Of a stretch of DNA of 64,000 bases, positions 20,301-28,397 are shown piece after piece; the first letter of the stretch is position 1; the number at the start of each line of letters is the position of its first letter. The stretch lies in assembly GCF_001715195.1 (NCBI RefSeq), contig NZ_MDWE01000012.1:103392-167391 (forward strand), read 5' to 3'. Below the pieces are notes generated by a model. The model was not told the DNA's origin. It worked only from the letters and a program-made list of their open reading frames with translations, and searched no databases. A program made the translations under genes and the position numbers. This stretch comes from Rhodohalobacter halophilus. Lineage in GTDB: Bacteria; Bacteroidota; Rhodothermia; Balneolales; Balneolaceae.

Positions 20301-21158
20301 ATGCAGCAGAAGATTCTGATTGCGGACAGCGGCGCTACCAAAACCGATTGGCTTTTTTTTGAAGGCGAGATTCAAAAATTATATCGTACCGGCGGTTTAC
20401 ACCCGGCATATATAGATCCGGTTGCTGATGCCAATGAGCTGCGATCTGAACTGCCGGATATTCAGCCTGACAGGATCTATTTTTATGGTACCGGATTAGG
20501 AAATCAAGTTTCAGATGAAAAGATCCATGCTTTTTTGCGTGATGTATTTCCCACTGCGAATAAGATCGTTGTGAAAAGTGATCTTGAGGGCTCAGGGCAC
20601 GCTTTTTTTGGGGACGAGGATGGTGTAGTAGCCGTTTTGGGAACCGGCTCGGTTTGTGCCAGGATTGAATCGGGCAAGCCGGTTCAGAAATCTGCTGCTT
20701 TGGGATATGCCATTGGTGATGAAGGGAGTGCAGCAGATTTAGGCCGGAGAATTTTACGAGGCTATTTCAGAGAGCAGTTTTCAGAAGAGACACTTCATTT
20801 TTTGAAGCAGAAGTTAAATCCGTCGGATTACGGCAGTATGATGGCGCGAGTCTATCAAGCCGAAAAGCCCAATCGCGAGCTTGCATCACTTGCAGGTGAA
20901 GTGTTGAGCGGATCGTTACCCGAAGAGCTGAACAGTTTAATAGCTCTGGCTTTTGAAGAGTTCATTCATCAACAACTATCGATGTTGAACTTGAACGGCA
21001 GTGAAAACATTATTTTTACCGGTAAAGTAGCGGATTCGCACAAAGAAAAACTGCTAAATGTGATGGAAAAATCCGGCTTTTCCAATGTTGAAGTGCGATA
21101 TCCCGTCATTGAATCATTTCTGGAAAGAGTGAAAAGTCGTTCGATCAAAATCTGGTAA
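20301..21158 (+). CDS. BadF/BadG-family ATPase, N-acetylglucosamine kinase-like
   Basis: Sugar-kinase-fold (ASKHA) protein of 285 residues. The phosphate-1 loop is ILIADSGATKTDWLFF; phosphate-2 is VAVLGTGSVCARIESG, with GYAIGDEGSAADLGRR nearby; and the adenosine motif is IIFTGKVADSHKEKL. These match small Bacteroidota proteins annotated as GlcNAc kinase, which would feed peptidoglycan or chitin sugar recycling. The substrate cannot be read from the sequence. The gene sits between metF and tatD, probably in one transcript. Confidence 0.8.
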   Translation: MQQKILIADSGATKTDWLFFEGEIQKLYRTGGLHPAYIDPVADANELRSELPDIQPDRIYFYGTGLGNQVSDEKIHAFLRDVFPTANKIVVKSDLEGSGHAFFGDEDGVVAVLGTGSVCARIESGKPVQKSAALGYAIGDEGSAADLGRRILRGYFREQFSEETLHFLKQKLNPSDYGSMMARVYQAEKPNRELASLAGEVLSGSLPEELNSLIALAFEEFIHQQLSMLNLNGSENIIFTGKVADSHKEKLLNVMEKSGFSNVEVRYPVIESFLERVKSRSIKIW

Positions 21159-21187
21159 GTTAGAATCACAAATTAATACAATTTCTT

Positions 21188-21955
21188 TTGATACTCACAG
21201 ATACCCACTGTCATCTCTACCTCGAACAGTTTAATGAAGATATTGAGGAAGTCTATCGCCGATCGGTAGAAGCGGGAGTTACTCACATATTCCTTCCTGC
21301 AATTGATTGGAAATCGTTTGAAAAGATGGATGATCTGTATCATCCGGAGATCACGTTTTACAAAATGGCGGGAATCCATCCTTGCAGCGTGGAAGATGTA
21401 TGGCCGTTTGAGGAACAGAAGCTGGCTGATCTTTGTGAACGGGATGATGTGGTAGCTATTGGCGAAACCGGACTGGATTACTACTGGAGTACCGATTTTG
21501 TGGACCAGCAGAAAGCCAGCTTACGTATGCACTGCAACATAGCCAAAGCTACCGGAAAACCTATTGTACTGCACAATCGAGATAGCACAACCGACCTGCT
21601 CGACATGATTGAAGAAGAACAAGATGGAACTCTTACCGGGGTGTGGCACTGCTTCACCGGTACGGTTGCTGAAGGTAAACGGGCTATAGATTTGGGGCTT
21701 CATCTTGGAATTGGCGGGGTGTCTACATTCAAAAATGCGGGTGTTAACAAAACCGTATCGCAGCTTCCGCTTGAAAAAATGATACTCGAAACAGACGCAC
21801 CCTACTTAACACCGGCGCCACATCGCGGTAAGCGGAATGAACCCTCTTACATTAAATTGATTGCGGAAAATCTGGCCGAGTTGCACGATCGATCTTTAGA
21901 AGAGATTGCAGAGATTACGACAGAGAATGCATTCAGGCTTTTTGGTGTGAAATAA
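21188..21955 (+). CDS. tatD: TatD-family metal-dependent hydrolase/DNase
   Basis: 255 residues, TIM-barrel amidohydrolase fold. The N-terminal metal motif HCH (residues 7-9, TDTHCHLY), the Glu ligand region GETGLDYY, VLHNRDS, GVWHCFTG and LETDAPYLTP are all present. Members are Mg-dependent 3-to-5-prime nucleases or D-aminoacyl-tRNA deacylases. The start is TTG at 21188; the next ATG would remove the metal motif, so TTG is secure. A weak stem (TTTCG/CGAAG near 21970-21987) followed by GTTTTT may end the metF transcript. Confidence 0.93.
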   Translation: MILTDTHCHLYLEQFNEDIEEVYRRSVEAGVTHIFLPAIDWKSFEKMDDLYHPEITFYKMAGIHPCSVEDVWPFEEQKLADLCERDDVVAIGETGLDYYWSTDFVDQQKASLRMHCNIAKATGKPIVLHNRDSTTDLLDMIEEEQDGTLTGVWHCFTGTVAEGKRAIDLGLHLGIGGVSTFKNAGVNKTVSQLPLEKMILETDAPYLTPAPHRGKRNEPSYIKLIAENLAELHDRSLEEIAEITTENAFRLFGVK

Positions 21956-22278
21956 GGATCATTATCGTCTTTCGAATCCCGAAGAGTTTTTATATCGGTT
22001 TGCCCGATGAGTCATAGATTGCAGGTCTCAAGTGACAAGCTCACAAACATATTCAACATTCATTATTCAAAATTTCCTTCTCCTCCCAATGTTTTGCATC
22101 GGCAATGATAACCTCACAACTCTGTGACAAAATAGATGATCTATTTGGTAAAACTGCCTCATCAGATCTTTCTATCAATAAAATCTGTAGCTTCAATCGG
22201 AAAACCCGTAATTTGTAAGCTTAATTAAAATTATACTACATCGATCTGCAAAACGATCACATTAACAGACATTCCCTG
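21956..22278. other. intergenic region before the MFS gene
   Basis: 323 bases with no gene seen in any frame. It has a weak stem-loop just past tatD and a TAATTTG (22209-22215) that may be part of the MFS promoter. I see nothing else. Confidence 0.5.
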
Positions 22279-23499
22279 ATGACTTACTTTGCATTCGTCC
22301 GTAAGGAGAGGCGGCTTCTGACCTTTGCAATATCTTTCACATTTTTTTCGAGTTTTGGCCAAACGTTTCTGCTCTCGCTGTTTGTACCCTATTTTCTGAC
22401 GACCTTTGAGCTGAGTAACGCTTCTTTTGGTACCCTGTATTCCTTAGCTACACTAACCGGCGCGATCGCTCTTCCCTACCTTGGGCAGTACATCGATCGA
22501 ATTCCATTGCGAAACTACAGCATGTACGTGGCCGGAGGGCTTTTTCTTGCAGCCGTAATGATGGCGATCTCTTGGCACGTTGCCATCCTATTTATTGCCT
22601 TAATCTTCTTGCGATTGGCCGGACAGGGGCTGAGCGGCCATACCGCGCAGGCAACAATGGCTCGCATTTATGATAAAAACAGAGGAAAAGCACTTAGCAT
22701 TTCAGCAATTGGTTATCCGATAGGGGAAGCGATCCTTCCATCTTTGATCGCTTTTATGATGGTGTATATGCACTGGAGAACCGTCTGGGGGTTTGTAGCG
22801 GGATTGATTGCACTTTTCTTCATCCCATTTTTATGGGCACTCATCAAAAATGAGAGTACCACGGTTGAGGGCAGTGAAGAAGAGGTTGGAAGCACTAAAG
22901 AAAACTACTCCAAAATTTTTCATGACTACCGTACCTATTACACCATACCGGCAATTTTAATCCCTCCGTTTTGGGTAACCGGTCTTTTTCTATACCAGGT
23001 TTCGGCAGCAGACGATATGGGGTGGACAGCCGCAATAGTTGCATCGGCATTTGTGGCATTTGCAGTCAGCCGAATTGTTGCCGGTCTCATCTCCGGTCCG
23101 ATGATCGATCGTTTTTCTGCTCAAAGCCTATTCCCATTTCTGTTGCTGCCAATGGTCATTGGATTAGCCATAGCTATTTTCTTCTCAGGCACCTGGACCG
23201 CGTTTGTTTACATGGGATTTGTTGGCGTTACTCTCGGTTTAAGCAGCACCTTTAAATCCTCATTATGGGCAGAGCTTTACGGAACTCGGATGATCGGAAC
23301 GGTGCAAAGCCTGTTTGCCTTCATCATGGTATTCAGTACGGCCATGAGTCCATTTTTGATGGGCTGGATGCTTGATAACAATTTTACACTGACATCCATT
23401 TTTGTGATTGCTCTCTCTACCGGACTGTTCTCTACTCTGCTTTCGTGCCGTCTTTTGTTTAAGAGTAAAGAATTCCCGTTTTTACATAAAAGCTTATAA
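22279..23499 (+). CDS. major facilitator superfamily transporter
   Basis: Inner-membrane secondary transporter, 406 residues with about 12 hydrophobic segments. The loop between segments 2 and 3 has a motif-A-like GQYIDRIPLRNY. The middle loop (about 190-215) is charged (STTVEGSEEEVGSTKEN). The overall pattern is that of small 12-span MFS carriers. No neighbour indicates the substrate; the next gene, 43 bases on, is also a transporter. Confidence 0.85.
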   Translation: MTYFAFVRKERRLLTFAISFTFFSSFGQTFLLSLFVPYFLTTFELSNASFGTLYSLATLTGAIALPYLGQYIDRIPLRNYSMYVAGGLFLAAVMMAISWHVAILFIALIFLRLAGQGLSGHTAQATMARIYDKNRGKALSISAIGYPIGEAILPSLIAFMMVYMHWRTVWGFVAGLIALFFIPFLWALIKNESTTVEGSEEEVGSTKENYSKIFHDYRTYYTIPAILIPPFWVTGLFLYQVSAADDMGWTAAIVASAFVAFAVSRIVAGLISGPMIDRFSAQSLFPFLLLPMVIGLAIAIFFSGTWTAFVYMGFVGVTLGLSSTFKSSLWAELYGTRMIGTVQSLFAFIMVFSTAMSPFLMGWMLDNNFTLTSIFVIALSTGLFSTLLSCRLLFKSKEFPFLHKSL

Positions 23500-23542
23500 A
23501 CTGAACCGGACGGAAATCATCCTGATTTGAAAGATTGACGGA

Positions 23543-25321
23543 ATGACATTTGAGATTCTATTTGTAATTGTACTGCTAATTGTTGCCGTATTTCTGTTCG
23601 TTACAGACTATGTAACGTTCGATGTTGCCGCGATTATCATCATGGTGAGTTTAATGATTTCCGGAATTCTCAGTCCGGCAGAGGGATTATCTGGATTCAG
23701 CAACCCGGCTACCATTACGGTCGCTGCCATGTGTATTTTAACTGAGGGAGTGAGACGAACGGGAATTCTCTCACAGGTGGGCGATTTCTTTTCCGGTAAA
23801 ATTCAGCAGAATTTTAAGGTCTGGTTCTTCACACTTTTACTATTTATTGCTGTGATTTCCGCCTTCATCAACAACACGGCGGCCGTGGCAATCTTTATTC
23901 CGGTTATCATGAGTATCGCATCAAAAGCCGGAGTGAGTCCCTCTAAAATGCTCATGCCCCTCTCTTTTGCAGGAATGATAGGCGGGGTAACAACCCTGAT
24001 CGGAACATCTACAAATATTCTGGTCAGCTCTATAGCTGAGGAGCGGGGACTGGGTGCCATTGCCATGTTTGATCTCACCCCGATGGGACTCATCTTTATG
24101 GCCGCCGGATTCATTTTCCTGTTCACCGTTGGTATCAAAATGATTCCTGAAAGAAGAGAAGAGGCGGAGTTGACGAAGCAGTTTGAGCTTCAAAGCTATC
24201 TGACAGACATAATCATCAATGACTCTTCGGAACTGGTTGGGAAACTTCTTAATCATAAAAAGTTAACGGAAGCTCTCGATATTGATGTGCTCCGCGTGTT
24301 TAAAGACGAAATGGACTCTTCGGCACAGCGGAATGAGGTTTTGATTGAGGCGGGTGATGTTTTGAGAATTCGAGGGAATCCGGAAGAGATTAAAAAACTA
24401 TTGGATAGAGAGGATATAACGATCAAACCGTCAAAAGAGTGGGTAGACCGGGATTTGGAGCATGGACAGGATTGTGTGGTGGAGGCAGTGGTGACCCCGG
24501 AATCATCGTTAGACAGAATGGTTTTAGGCAATTATCCATTCTTTGAACGTCATGGAGCTGTTCCGCTTGCTGTTCGTCACAAGGGAGATTTGAAGCATGA
24601 AAATATGAGTCGTGTGAAATTATCCGGCGGGGATACAATTCTGCTCAGTATGAGCAAAGACAGGGTTTCTGAATTGGAACAGGATCCATCATTTTTAGTA
24701 GTATCCCGGTTCGATTCAACTTCTCACAGGAGAAAGAAAACGCCGATTGCTCTGGCAATTTTGGCAGGAGTTGTTGCAGTAGCCGCATTTGGGTTAACCT
24801 CGATTGTGGTGAGTGCAGTTACCGGGGTAGTTTTAATGATTCTTACAGGATGCCTGAGAACTGAGGAAGCTTACAATTCAATCAACTGGAAGGTGATAAT
24901 GCTGCTGGCCGGTGTTTTACCCCTGGGAACAGCCATGGATAATACCGGAGCTGCTGAAATGTTAGCCGGTTCAATGGTAGATGTTCTGGCCGGTTATGGT
25001 CCTACTGTGTTGATGTCGGGATTTTTTCTGTTGACTCTGATCATTACAGCGGTGATGTCGAACAATGCGTCGGCGGCACTTTTAGCCCCGATTGCCATTG
25101 AGGCGGCTTCATCAGTTGGGGTGGCTCATGAACCGTTTTTATATGCCGTTACTTTTGCCGCCTCGTTGAGCCTGATTACACCATTTGGCTACCAGACCAA
25201 TATCATGATTTACGGGCCGGGCCAGTATGAAGTTGCCGACTTTTTTAAAGTGGGAACGCTGCTCAACGTGATCTTCTGGATTTTAGCTACTCTCTTTATC
25301 CCTGTGATTTGGCCTTTTTAG
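23543..25321 (+). CDS. SLC13/DASS-type anion permease with two TrkA-C domains
   Basis: Membrane permease, 592 residues. Two sets of hydrophobic helices (about 1-200 and 395-592) flank a central pair of soluble RCK/TrkA-C domains (about 210-385). The first half has the hairpin NNTAAVAIFIPVIMSIA plus GGVTTLIGTSTNILVSS; the second has SNNASAALLAPIAIEAA and TPFGYQTNIMIYGPGQY. These duplicated signatures match the DASS/SLC13 fold of dicarboxylate, sulfate or other anion carriers. The ion cannot be assigned. It is convergent with the next gene, with only 12 bases between them. Confidence 0.9.
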   Translation: MTFEILFVIVLLIVAVFLFVTDYVTFDVAAIIIMVSLMISGILSPAEGLSGFSNPATITVAAMCILTEGVRRTGILSQVGDFFSGKIQQNFKVWFFTLLLFIAVISAFINNTAAVAIFIPVIMSIASKAGVSPSKMLMPLSFAGMIGGVTTLIGTSTNILVSSIAEERGLGAIAMFDLTPMGLIFMAAGFIFLFTVGIKMIPERREEAELTKQFELQSYLTDIIINDSSELVGKLLNHKKLTEALDIDVLRVFKDEMDSSAQRNEVLIEAGDVLRIRGNPEEIKKLLDREDITIKPSKEWVDRDLEHGQDCVVEAVVTPESSLDRMVLGNYPFFERHGAVPLAVRHKGDLKHENMSRVKLSGGDTILLSMSKDRVSELEQDPSFLVVSRFDSTSHRRKKTPIALAILAGVVAVAAFGLTSIVVSAVTGVVLMILTGCLRTEEAYNSINWKVIMLLAGVLPLGTAMDNTGAAEMLAGSMVDVLAGYGPTVLMSGFFLLTLIITAVMSNNASAALLAPIAIEAASSVGVAHEPFLYAVTFAASLSLITPFGYQTNIMIYGPGQYEVADFFKVGTLLNVIFWILATLFIPVIWPF

Positions 25322-25333
25322 CAGGAATGGAGA

Positions 25334-26224
25334 TCAAACCATTTTTTCAATCCACTTCGGTGTGCTCTTGACAAAACGGTCAATGAGCAGGTACCAGGGA
25401 AATCCTATGAGTATCAGCTGCATCACAAATGCATCAAATCGAATATTCATGGTAAGTGTGATTCCGACATGCATGCCAATAAGCATCATTGTGGTGTATG
25501 GCCGGATTTTTTTCCACCACATTGTAAAACCAATCAACTCTGTTAACCAGCCGATGAGTAGTATAAGGGATGCTACAGGAAGATGGTTGAGCGCGAGTTC
25601 CTGCAGAAAATTTGGTTCGTAATAACCAATGGTAGAGTACACATCGATACTCTTTTCACTGATCCAGAGCCAAAGGTGTCGCCCATCAAACCAGTTTATT
25701 CCGGTACCGATCAGTTTCGCAAAAAAAGCAGAGGTGTATCCTAAACCGATGAAAAAGATGGTTGACCCGATGACAAAGCGCGGCATCTGTTTCTTATCGG
25801 GGAACCAGATGGAACCGATTGCAAAACAGAGAACAGACATTCCAATCAGGTTCATGCTGTGGGGTATTTCACCCTGCGAAAACCTGGCAACATATTGAAT
25901 GTGCAGAAGTACCATTACTGCCATGTAAAACCAGTTTAAACCCATGCGGGCAAATGCAATAACGGATAGGAGAGTAATTACAGCCGCATTGATTAAGGCT
26001 AAGTTCCAGTCAAAAAAGATGGAGATATCGATATAGTTTGCAATGCCAAGAGGGAGCACTACTTCTGTATTTCGAAGTTCTGTATAAATACCCCATTCCC
26101 AGGCGTACTTGATGGTATAGATTAACACAAATAGCTCAAAAATTTTAAAGAAGATCAACTCGCCGGGGGATTGATCTCGGTTTGGTTCAAAGAGTTGATG
26201 GCCAATTTTCTCATACCAATTCAT
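25334..26224 (-). CDS. polytopic membrane protein (HTTM-like), function unknown
   Basis: 296 residues with about eight hydrophobic segments and conserved-looking aromatic/His positions in loops (LLHIQYVARFSQG, WFDGRHLWLWISEKS, MHVGITLTMNIRF). The pattern resembles HTTM/vitamin-K-carboxylase-type membrane domains, but I cannot confirm membership. The start overlaps the upstream gene's stop (ATGA), so the two are translationally coupled and probably act together. Confidence 0.6.
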   Translation of the reverse strand: MNWYEKIGHQLFEPNRDQSPGELIFFKIFELFVLIYTIKYAWEWGIYTELRNTEVVLPLGIANYIDISIFFDWNLALINAAVITLLSVIAFARMGLNWFYMAVMVLLHIQYVARFSQGEIPHSMNLIGMSVLCFAIGSIWFPDKKQMPRFVIGSTIFFIGLGYTSAFFAKLIGTGINWFDGRHLWLWISEKSIDVYSTIGYYEPNFLQELALNHLPVASLILLIGWLTELIGFTMWWKKIRPYTTMMLIGMHVGITLTMNIRFDAFVMQLILIGFPWYLLIDRFVKSTPKWIEKMV

Positions 26225-26727
26225 CTATCGCCTCCTTTCATATATTCAGCGGCGTTGATGTTGGGATTCAGTTCAGTTCCATCTTTCGTTAGCAGAATCC
26301 AGGGAATAATATCAACTGCAACTGAATCTTTGCCGGCAAGATGCCCGTGAGCTTTGACAACCAGCCATTTGTTCTCTTCAAAATTCTGGAGTCCAAACAT
26401 AATCCGAAGAGCTTCCCTGCGGTTATCCGTCCAGTTCTCAGTTTTGGATACATAGTTGGCAAAATCAATTTCATCTACGCCGTACTCTCTCACGGCGATG
26501 GGATCCCCTATAAAATCTTCATTGGTTCGCTGCTGCCAGATCTCTTCGGTGTCGTAACCCGTAACATCCAATACCATTGCGCGTGTCCATGGATTTCCGG
26601 CCTGTGAAAACATCGGATAGATACTGAACGGCCAGAATTCCCCTTCATGAGGTGCCACCAGAAGTGCCATGATGAGCAGTGTCACACCAAGTACCTTCAT
26701 TCCGCGCTTAGACTCATTTTCTGTCAT
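26221..26727 (-). CDS. membrane-anchored protein of unknown function, partner of the HTTM-like gene
   Basis: 168 residues: one N-terminal membrane span (about 11-25), then an extracytoplasmic domain with no family I recognise (contains PMFSQAGNPWTRAMVLDVTGYDTEEIW). Related small proteins often sit upstream of HTTM-like membrane genes in Bacteroidota; that context link is from memory. First gene of the two-gene minus-strand unit. Confidence 0.6.
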   Translation of the reverse strand: MTENESKRGMKVLGVTLLIMALLVAPHEGEFWPFSIYPMFSQAGNPWTRAMVLDVTGYDTEEIWQQRTNEDFIGDPIAVREYGVDEIDFANYVSKTENWTDNRREALRIMFGLQNFEENKWLVVKAHGHLAGKDSVAVDIIPWILLTKDGTELNPNINAAEYMKGGDR

Positions 26728-26785
26728 ACAGAATTGTGTTTATTGTATTTATCTATAAATGTACAATAGACTGATTCAAAAGAAA

Positions 26786-26811
26786 AGGCGCAAAACATTA
26801 ATTCTGCGCCT
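26786..26811 (-). terminator. intrinsic terminator of the aldo/keto reductase gene
   Basis: Seven-bp arms (AGGCGCA at 26786-26792 and TGCGCCT at 26805-26811), with a T-rich run on the minus strand, lie about 35 bases past the stop at 26845. Confidence 0.75.
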
Positions 26812-26844
26812 CTGTAAGTTACGTAGTTATACTAGAAAAACTTC

Positions 26845-27843
26845 CTACCTTCTGAAGTCCTTCTCCTCTTCAGGTTTGTTGTCCAGAATTGTTTCGATTT
26901 CGTTCAGTACATCGTCAGTTAACTTATCCAGCTTGTCGATAGTTTGCATATTCTGCTTAACCTGTTCAGGTTTGGATGCACCTGTAATTACTGTACTCAC
27001 ATGCTCATTTCTCAGGCACCAGGCAAGAGCCATCTCAGGCATAGTAAGACCTGCTTTATCCGCTACGTTTGCCAGTTTACCTACTTTTTTAAGCTTTTGT
27101 TTACCCGATTCAGTTTCGAGCAGATTTTCACGCAGCCATTTGTATTTTTCCAGAGAGAGACGGCTGTCATCAGGCACACCGTCATTATATTTTCCGGTTA
27201 ACAGTCCACTGGCTAAAGGACTCCAGATGGTGGTTCCCAATCCAATCTCATCATAAAGACGTGCATACTCTTTTTCTACCCGGTCGCGATGAAACATGTT
27301 GTACTGCGGCTGCTCCATGAGTGGCGGGCGCAAATTCTCTCTTCGTGCAATTTGGTACGCTTCACGGATTTGTTCGGATGACCATTCACTGGTGCCCCAG
27401 TAGAAGGCTTTTCCCTGCTGAATCACCTGGTTCATCGCCCATACCGTTTCTTCAATCGGGGTGAACTTGTCGGGCCTGTGACAAAAGATCAGGTCTACAT
27501 AATCCGTTTGCATCCGTTTGAGAGCAGCATTTGTTCCTTCGATGATGTGCTTGTAGGAAAGTCCTGAATCGTTTGGACCTTCACCGCCCCAAAATATCTT
27601 AGTGGAGAGTACAAGATCTGTACGTTTCCATCCTGCTTTCTTTATGATGTTTCCCATCATTTTTTCAGACTGTCCCTCGGAATAAGCTTCTGCATTGTCA
27701 AAGAAGTTAACGCCTGCATCGTATGCCTCTTTCATACAGTTGTAGGCGATATCTTCATCAATCTGATCTCCAAATGTAACCCATGAACCAAAGGAGAGTG
27801 CTGATACTTTTAAACCCGAGCGGCCGAGAAATCGATATTCCAT
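26845..27843 (-). CDS. aldo/keto reductase, potassium-channel beta-subunit type
   Basis: NADPH-dependent oxidoreductase, 332 residues, TIM barrel. Catalytic set: Asp49 and Tyr54 (FFDNAEAY), Lys82 (LSTK), and the histidine in LIFCHRPD. NADPH is bound by the C-terminal ITGASKPEQVKQN segment. Most similar in pattern to Kv-beta/YghZ reductases acting on aldehydes such as methylglyoxal. Transcribed alone, with its own terminator. Confidence 0.92.
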   Translation of the reverse strand: MEYRFLGRSGLKVSALSFGSWVTFGDQIDEDIAYNCMKEAYDAGVNFFDNAEAYSEGQSEKMMGNIIKKAGWKRTDLVLSTKIFWGGEGPNDSGLSYKHIIEGTNAALKRMQTDYVDLIFCHRPDKFTPIEETVWAMNQVIQQGKAFYWGTSEWSSEQIREAYQIARRENLRPPLMEQPQYNMFHRDRVEKEYARLYDEIGLGTTIWSPLASGLLTGKYNDGVPDDSRLSLEKYKWLRENLLETESGKQKLKKVGKLANVADKAGLTMPEMALAWCLRNEHVSTVITGASKPEQVKQNMQTIDKLDKLTDDVLNEIETILDNKPEEEKDFRR

Positions 27844-28057
27844 GATCTAAGTTTGATTTGATTTGCATTTAGCTGTTTCAACAATGTATGAAACTGTAAC
27901 GTTCTGAGCTTCAGTGAAATTCAGATAGCGTATTCGTTCGGTCAAAAAGTATTCCCATGGTATGACAGTACGCTGTCACCGTCGGGCCTTAATTTAGGAA
28001 TGGCACGGATACACGGAACAAAACAACGTGCTAAAACTTAAATATTCAACGATCAAG

Positions 28058-28075
28058 AGAGGAGAACACATGTAG
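28058..28075 (+). promoter_or_regulatory. ribosome site with start-stop codon pair
   Basis: AGAGGAG (28058-28064) is spaced 5 bases from an ATG (28070-28072) that is followed at once by TAG (28073-28075). The TAG is the first part of the terminator stem. It could be a minimal start-stop element that holds a ribosome over the hairpin, or the scar of a deleted gene. Confidence 0.35.
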
Positions 28076-28109
28076 CCGAAGCGGCTCCCACTGCTTCGGC
28101 TATTTTTTT
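28073..28109 (+). terminator. strong orphan intrinsic terminator
   Basis: Perfect 10-bp stem TAGCCGAAGC/GCTTCGGCTA (28073-28082 with 28093-28102) followed by seven T. It reads on the plus strand, but no plus-strand gene precedes it: the nearest upstream gene is on the minus strand. An unseen short transcript must end here. Confidence 0.85.
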
Positions 28110-28397
28110 ATGATCCTTCCGGATCAAAATTAAATTGTAATAATTTTGACAGCCAAATGTTTTAGACGAACAGTTGGCCCGGCATTTAGCATGAGATGAT
28201 TCTGCATTGCCCAACAGTTATAAAAACAAACCTTACATTGTAGCCGGATCAAGTTGCCATTTATGTTAAAACCATCAGCCAATAAGAACATTCAGGCAGG
28301 AAAGGTGTAGAATCGTACTGAATGATCTGATTACTAAAATGATTCAAATTTTATGTAATTTACCCACTTAAAATTTTTCTGACCGCAAACTGATCTG

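Larger units (their letters stand above)
27844..28397. other. 554-base intergenic region with an orphan terminator and structured elements
   Basis: No full gene is present. From left to right: a TGACAG-TACG-CTGTCA hairpin with a UNCG-type tetraloop (about 27963-27978); a short ATG frame coding MARIHGTKQRAKT; a ribosome-site-like AGAGGAG with ATG-TAG; a strong terminator (28073-28109); a TGATCC-TTCC-GGATCA palindrome (28111-28126); then AT-rich DNA leading to the RND gene. This suggests a short plus-strand transcript, either a small RNA or the remnant of a lost gene. Confidence 0.5.

Noticed and set aside
21970..21995. Terminator after tatD
   Set aside because: Stem of only about five pairs with a bulge; mentioned under tatD but too weak to list.
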